This document shows, piece by piece, positions 5,084 to 6,721 of a stretch of DNA of 6,721 nt. The notes below the pieces were generated by a model. The model saw only the letters and a list, made by a program, of their open reading frames with translations. It did not search any database and had not been told where the DNA came from. Location: assembly GCA_943324415.2 (NCBI GenBank), contig CALPLN020000104.1, forward strand, positions 1 to 6,721, in the 5' to 3' direction. How positions within the stretch are numbered: position 1 is the stretch's first letter; each line of letters starts with the position of its first letter. The translations under genes and the position numbers were made by a program. The stretch is from Sediminibacterium ginsengisoli. GTDB taxonomy: Bacteria; Bacteroidota; Bacteroidia; Chitinophagales; Chitinophagaceae.

Positions 5084-6121
5084 TTAAATTCCTACAACTC
5101 TTTTATTGAATGCACTATTTCTAGCTGCTTCTAGTACGCGAATAATATTAGCACCTTCTGCAGCAGTAGTTGGTAAAGGGCCATCTTGTAAAATCGCCGC
5201 TGCCATTTTATCATAAAACAGTCCATAATTTCCAGAAATACTTGGGATGACTTTGTGTGTAATGATGCCATTCATATCTGTATATAAAGTGCCATAATCT
5301 TCCGGTGCTTCAGCTCCCCAGTTTGGGCTATTGGGTAATTTTCCTGCAATCAATGCTGCTTCCTGTATGTCTGATCTATTCTTTATAAAGCTTCCTTTAG
5401 TACCGTATACTTTATAGCCAGGACCTTCTGTCATAAATAACATCCCACTAGTTAATGTGATGCGGTGCGAAGGATAGTACAATATCATGGTGAAATAGTC
5501 GTCTATAATGGACACTTTTCTGGTGATTCTGATATCTGCGAATACAGCCAAGGGCATACCTGACAATAAGATGGCTTGGTCCACCAAATGTGGTCCTAGG
5601 TCATACAATAAACCTGCGCCAGGAGTCACTGATTCCTTGTGTTTTTTTGGACTCAATGTGGTTCTATATCTTTCAAATGAAATTTGCACATCTTGTAAAG
5701 TACCTATTTCGCCTTCTTGGATTAGTTTTTGTAAAGTAAGGAAGTCAGCATCGTAACGTCGATTGTGGTAGACTGCCAATTTTAGACCTTTGCTATTGGC
5801 TAATGCATCCAATTCTTCTGCTTCTTTTGCAGTTACTGTAAAAGCTTTTTCAACCACAACATGTTTGCCAGCGAGCAAAGCGCTTTTTGTATAGACATAA
5901 TGGGTATCATTTGGGCTATTCACCACCACTAAATCAATTGTTTGATCGGCTAAAACCGCTTCATAGCTATCGTATGATTTTGTGCCAGGGTAGGCGGCTT
6001 CAATATTTTTTGTTGAACGTTCCCAACTACCTACTAAATTAAAATTAGGGTTGGTCGAAATAAATGGCGCATGGAAAACTTTTCCGCTCATGCCAAAAGA
6101 TACAAGTGCTGTGTTAATCAT
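5084..6121 (-). CDS. Gfo/Idh/MocA-family NAD(P)-dependent oxidoreductase
   Basis: A 345-residue cytoplasmic dehydrogenase of the Gfo/Idh/MocA family, which oxidises or reduces sugars, inositols or similar polyols. The N-terminal Rossmann domain (about 1-120) begins with SFGMSGKVFHAPF (8-20), the nucleotide loop plus the VFHAP motif typical of the YdgJ/IolW (YvaA) branch. It continues with VVNSPNDTHY (66-75) and VVVEKAFTV (88-96), whose Lys92 is the usual catalytic-site lysine. The C-terminal domain carries YDLGPHLVDQ (173-182), with Asp174 and His178 as the likely catalytic pair. Two deviations are visible: Ser8 replaces the first Gly of GxGxxG, and EKA replaces the usual EKP. The exact substrate is unknown; scyllo-inositol or a related polyol is only a guess by subfamily. 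It heads a two-gene unit with the AlkD-like gene. Its ATG is only 11 nt past the U-tract of the preceding aconitase terminator, and I see no good separate promoter. Confidence 0.92.
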   Translation of the reverse strand: MINTALVSFGMSGKVFHAPFISTNPNFNLVGSWERSTKNIEAAYPGTKSYDSYEAVLADQTIDLVVVNSPNDTHYVYTKSALLAGKHVVVEKAFTVTAKEAEELDALANSKGLKLAVYHNRRYDADFLTLQKLIQEGEIGTLQDVQISFERYRTTLSPKKHKESVTPGAGLLYDLGPHLVDQAILLSGMPLAVFADIRITRKVSIIDDYFTMILYYPSHRITLTSGMLFMTEGPGYKVYGTKGSFIKNRSDIQEAALIAGKLPNSPNWGAEAPEDYGTLYTDMNGIITHKVIPSISGNYGLFYDKMAAAILQDGPLPTTAAEGANIIRVLEAARNSAFNKRVVGI

Positions 6122-6132
6122 GGTTTAAAGAT

Positions 6133-6166
6133 AAAAAAAATCTCCCCAATTACTTGGGGAGATTTT
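6133..6166 (-). terminator. Strong intrinsic terminator after the aconitase gene
   Basis: A perfect 13 bp stem (6137-6149 with 6154-6166) with a TTAC/GTAA loop at 6150-6153 and a CTCCCC/GGGGAG core. On the minus strand the stem runs into an unbroken tract of eight T (6140-6133), the classic layout for ending the aconitase transcript. The arms make it nearly symmetric, but only the minus direction has a full U-tract. Confidence 0.9.
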
Positions 6167-6190
6167 ATATTAGCAATGCATAAATCAAAT

Positions 6191-6721
6191 CTATCCTGCT
6201 ACTTGCTTTCTAATGATATTCAACGCACCACCTGCTTTAAACCACTCAATTTGTTGTTGGTTGTAAGTATGGTTTGCTAAAATTGTATCAGTTGATCCGT
6301 CCTTGTGTGTCAATACCAATGTCAACGGTGTGCCTGGTGCGAAGCTAGTTAAGCCAGTTACATCAATGCTATCATCTTCTTGAATTTTATCGTAGTCTGC
6401 TTTGTCTGCAAATGTCAATGCCAACATACCTTGCTTTTTCAAATTGGTTTCGTGGATACGTGCAAAAGACTTAGTCAATACCACACGAACACCTAAGTGA
6501 CGTGGTTCCATTGCGGCGTGCTCACGAGAACTTCCTTCACCATAGTTTTCATCACCCACTACAATGGTGCCAATACCCGCTGCTTTGTAAGCTCTTTGTG
6601 TATTTGGTACGGTATCGTAATTGCCATTGATTTGACTCTTAACATTGTCTGTTTTTTCATTGAAGAAGTTTACAGCACCTATTAATAAGTTGTTAGAAAT
6701 ATTGTCTAAGTGACCACGGAA
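6191..6721 (-). CDS. acn: Aconitate hydratase (aconitase), C-terminal part (partial)
   Basis: The last 176 residues of aconitase, which interconverts citrate and isocitrate through cis-aconitate in the TCA cycle; the 5' end lies beyond the right edge. The frame is open from base 6721, so the apparent start at 6559 is an internal GTG codon and not a real start. The fragment begins FRGHLDNISNN and contains the swivel-domain signature GDENYGEGSSREHAAMEPRHLG, of which GSSREH at fragment residues 63-68 holds the active-site Ser-Ser-Arg (Ser642, Ser643, Arg644 in bovine mitochondrial aconitase). It continues with SFARIHETNLKKQGMLALTF and ends in HTYNQQQIEWFKAGGALNII. These motifs fit the mitochondrial-type aconitase common in Bacteroidota. 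The three cysteines that bind the 4Fe-4S cluster are upstream, outside the window. A strong terminator follows 25 nt after the stop. Confidence 0.96.
   Translation of the reverse strand, partial: FRGHLDNISNNLLIGAVNFFNEKTDNVKSQINGNYDTVPNTQRAYKAAGIGTIVVGDENYGEGSSREHAAMEPRHLGVRVVLTKSFARIHETNLKKQGMLALTFADKADYDKIQEDDSIDVTGLTSFAPGTPLTLVLTHKDGSTDTILANHTYNQQQIEWFKAGGALNIIRKQVAG

Noticed and set aside
6191..6559. Aconitase fragment read as a separate small protein starting at 6559
   Set aside because: The codon there is an internal GTG, and the same frame continues open to the window edge with aconitase sequence (FRGHLDN and onward).
6497..6685. 62-codon plus-strand frame opposite aconitase
   Set aside because: It is antisense to strongly conserved aconitase motifs and resembles nothing; it is a shadow frame.
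1..6721. Mobile element, CRISPR, toxin-antitoxin or defence system
   Set aside because: No repeats, spacers, transposase, integrase, nuclease or toxin-like genes are visible, and all space is accounted for by core-type genes and short control regions.

Overview
The window looks like ordinary chromosomal sequence from an AT-rich member of the Bacteroidota, most likely a Chitinophagaceae relative (inference). The main clues are a type IX secretion system (T9SS) Plug-family protein, a Bacteroidota-style small SRP RNA, a TamL-like lipoprotein start, promoter-like TAnnTTTG boxes instead of sigma70 -10 boxes, and weak or absent Shine-Dalgarno sequences. No mobile element, CRISPR array, tRNA, phage gene or defence gene is visible. 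I found no convincing undescribed system.

Layout. (1) Bases 1-269, minus: the 5' end of a lipoprotein gene, probably the TamL-type (BamA/TamA superfamily) outer membrane assembly factor, cut by the window edge. (2) Bases 268-999, plus: a TrmH/SpoU-family RNA 2'-O-methyltransferase. Its start codon shares the palindrome CATG with the start of the lipoprotein gene. (3) Bases 996-2183, minus: a LolC/LolE-type ABC permease, overlapping the methyltransferase tail-to-tail by 4 bp and starting at TTG. (4) Bases 2264-3529, plus: the T9SS Plug protein. (5) About 3561-3660, plus: SRP RNA, with a promoter-like box and a hairpin at the end of the Plug gene. (6) Bases 3703-4353, plus: a small transaldolase/fructose-6-phosphate aldolase whose active site looks transaldolase-like. 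(7) Bases 4414-5082 and 5084-6121, minus: an AlkD-like DNA glycosylase directly behind a Gfo/Idh/MocA oxidoreductase, with 1 nt between them. (8) Bases 6191-6721, minus: the C-terminal part of aconitase, followed by a strong hairpin terminator.

The left half is rich in envelope biogenesis: outer membrane protein assembly (TamL-like), lipoprotein release (LolE-like), T9SS gating (Plug) and, loosely related, membrane targeting (SRP RNA). The right half is housekeeping metabolism and repair. The genome is tightly packed: the longest stretch without a protein gene is about 170 bp and holds the SRP RNA. No stretch over 300 bases lacks a gene.
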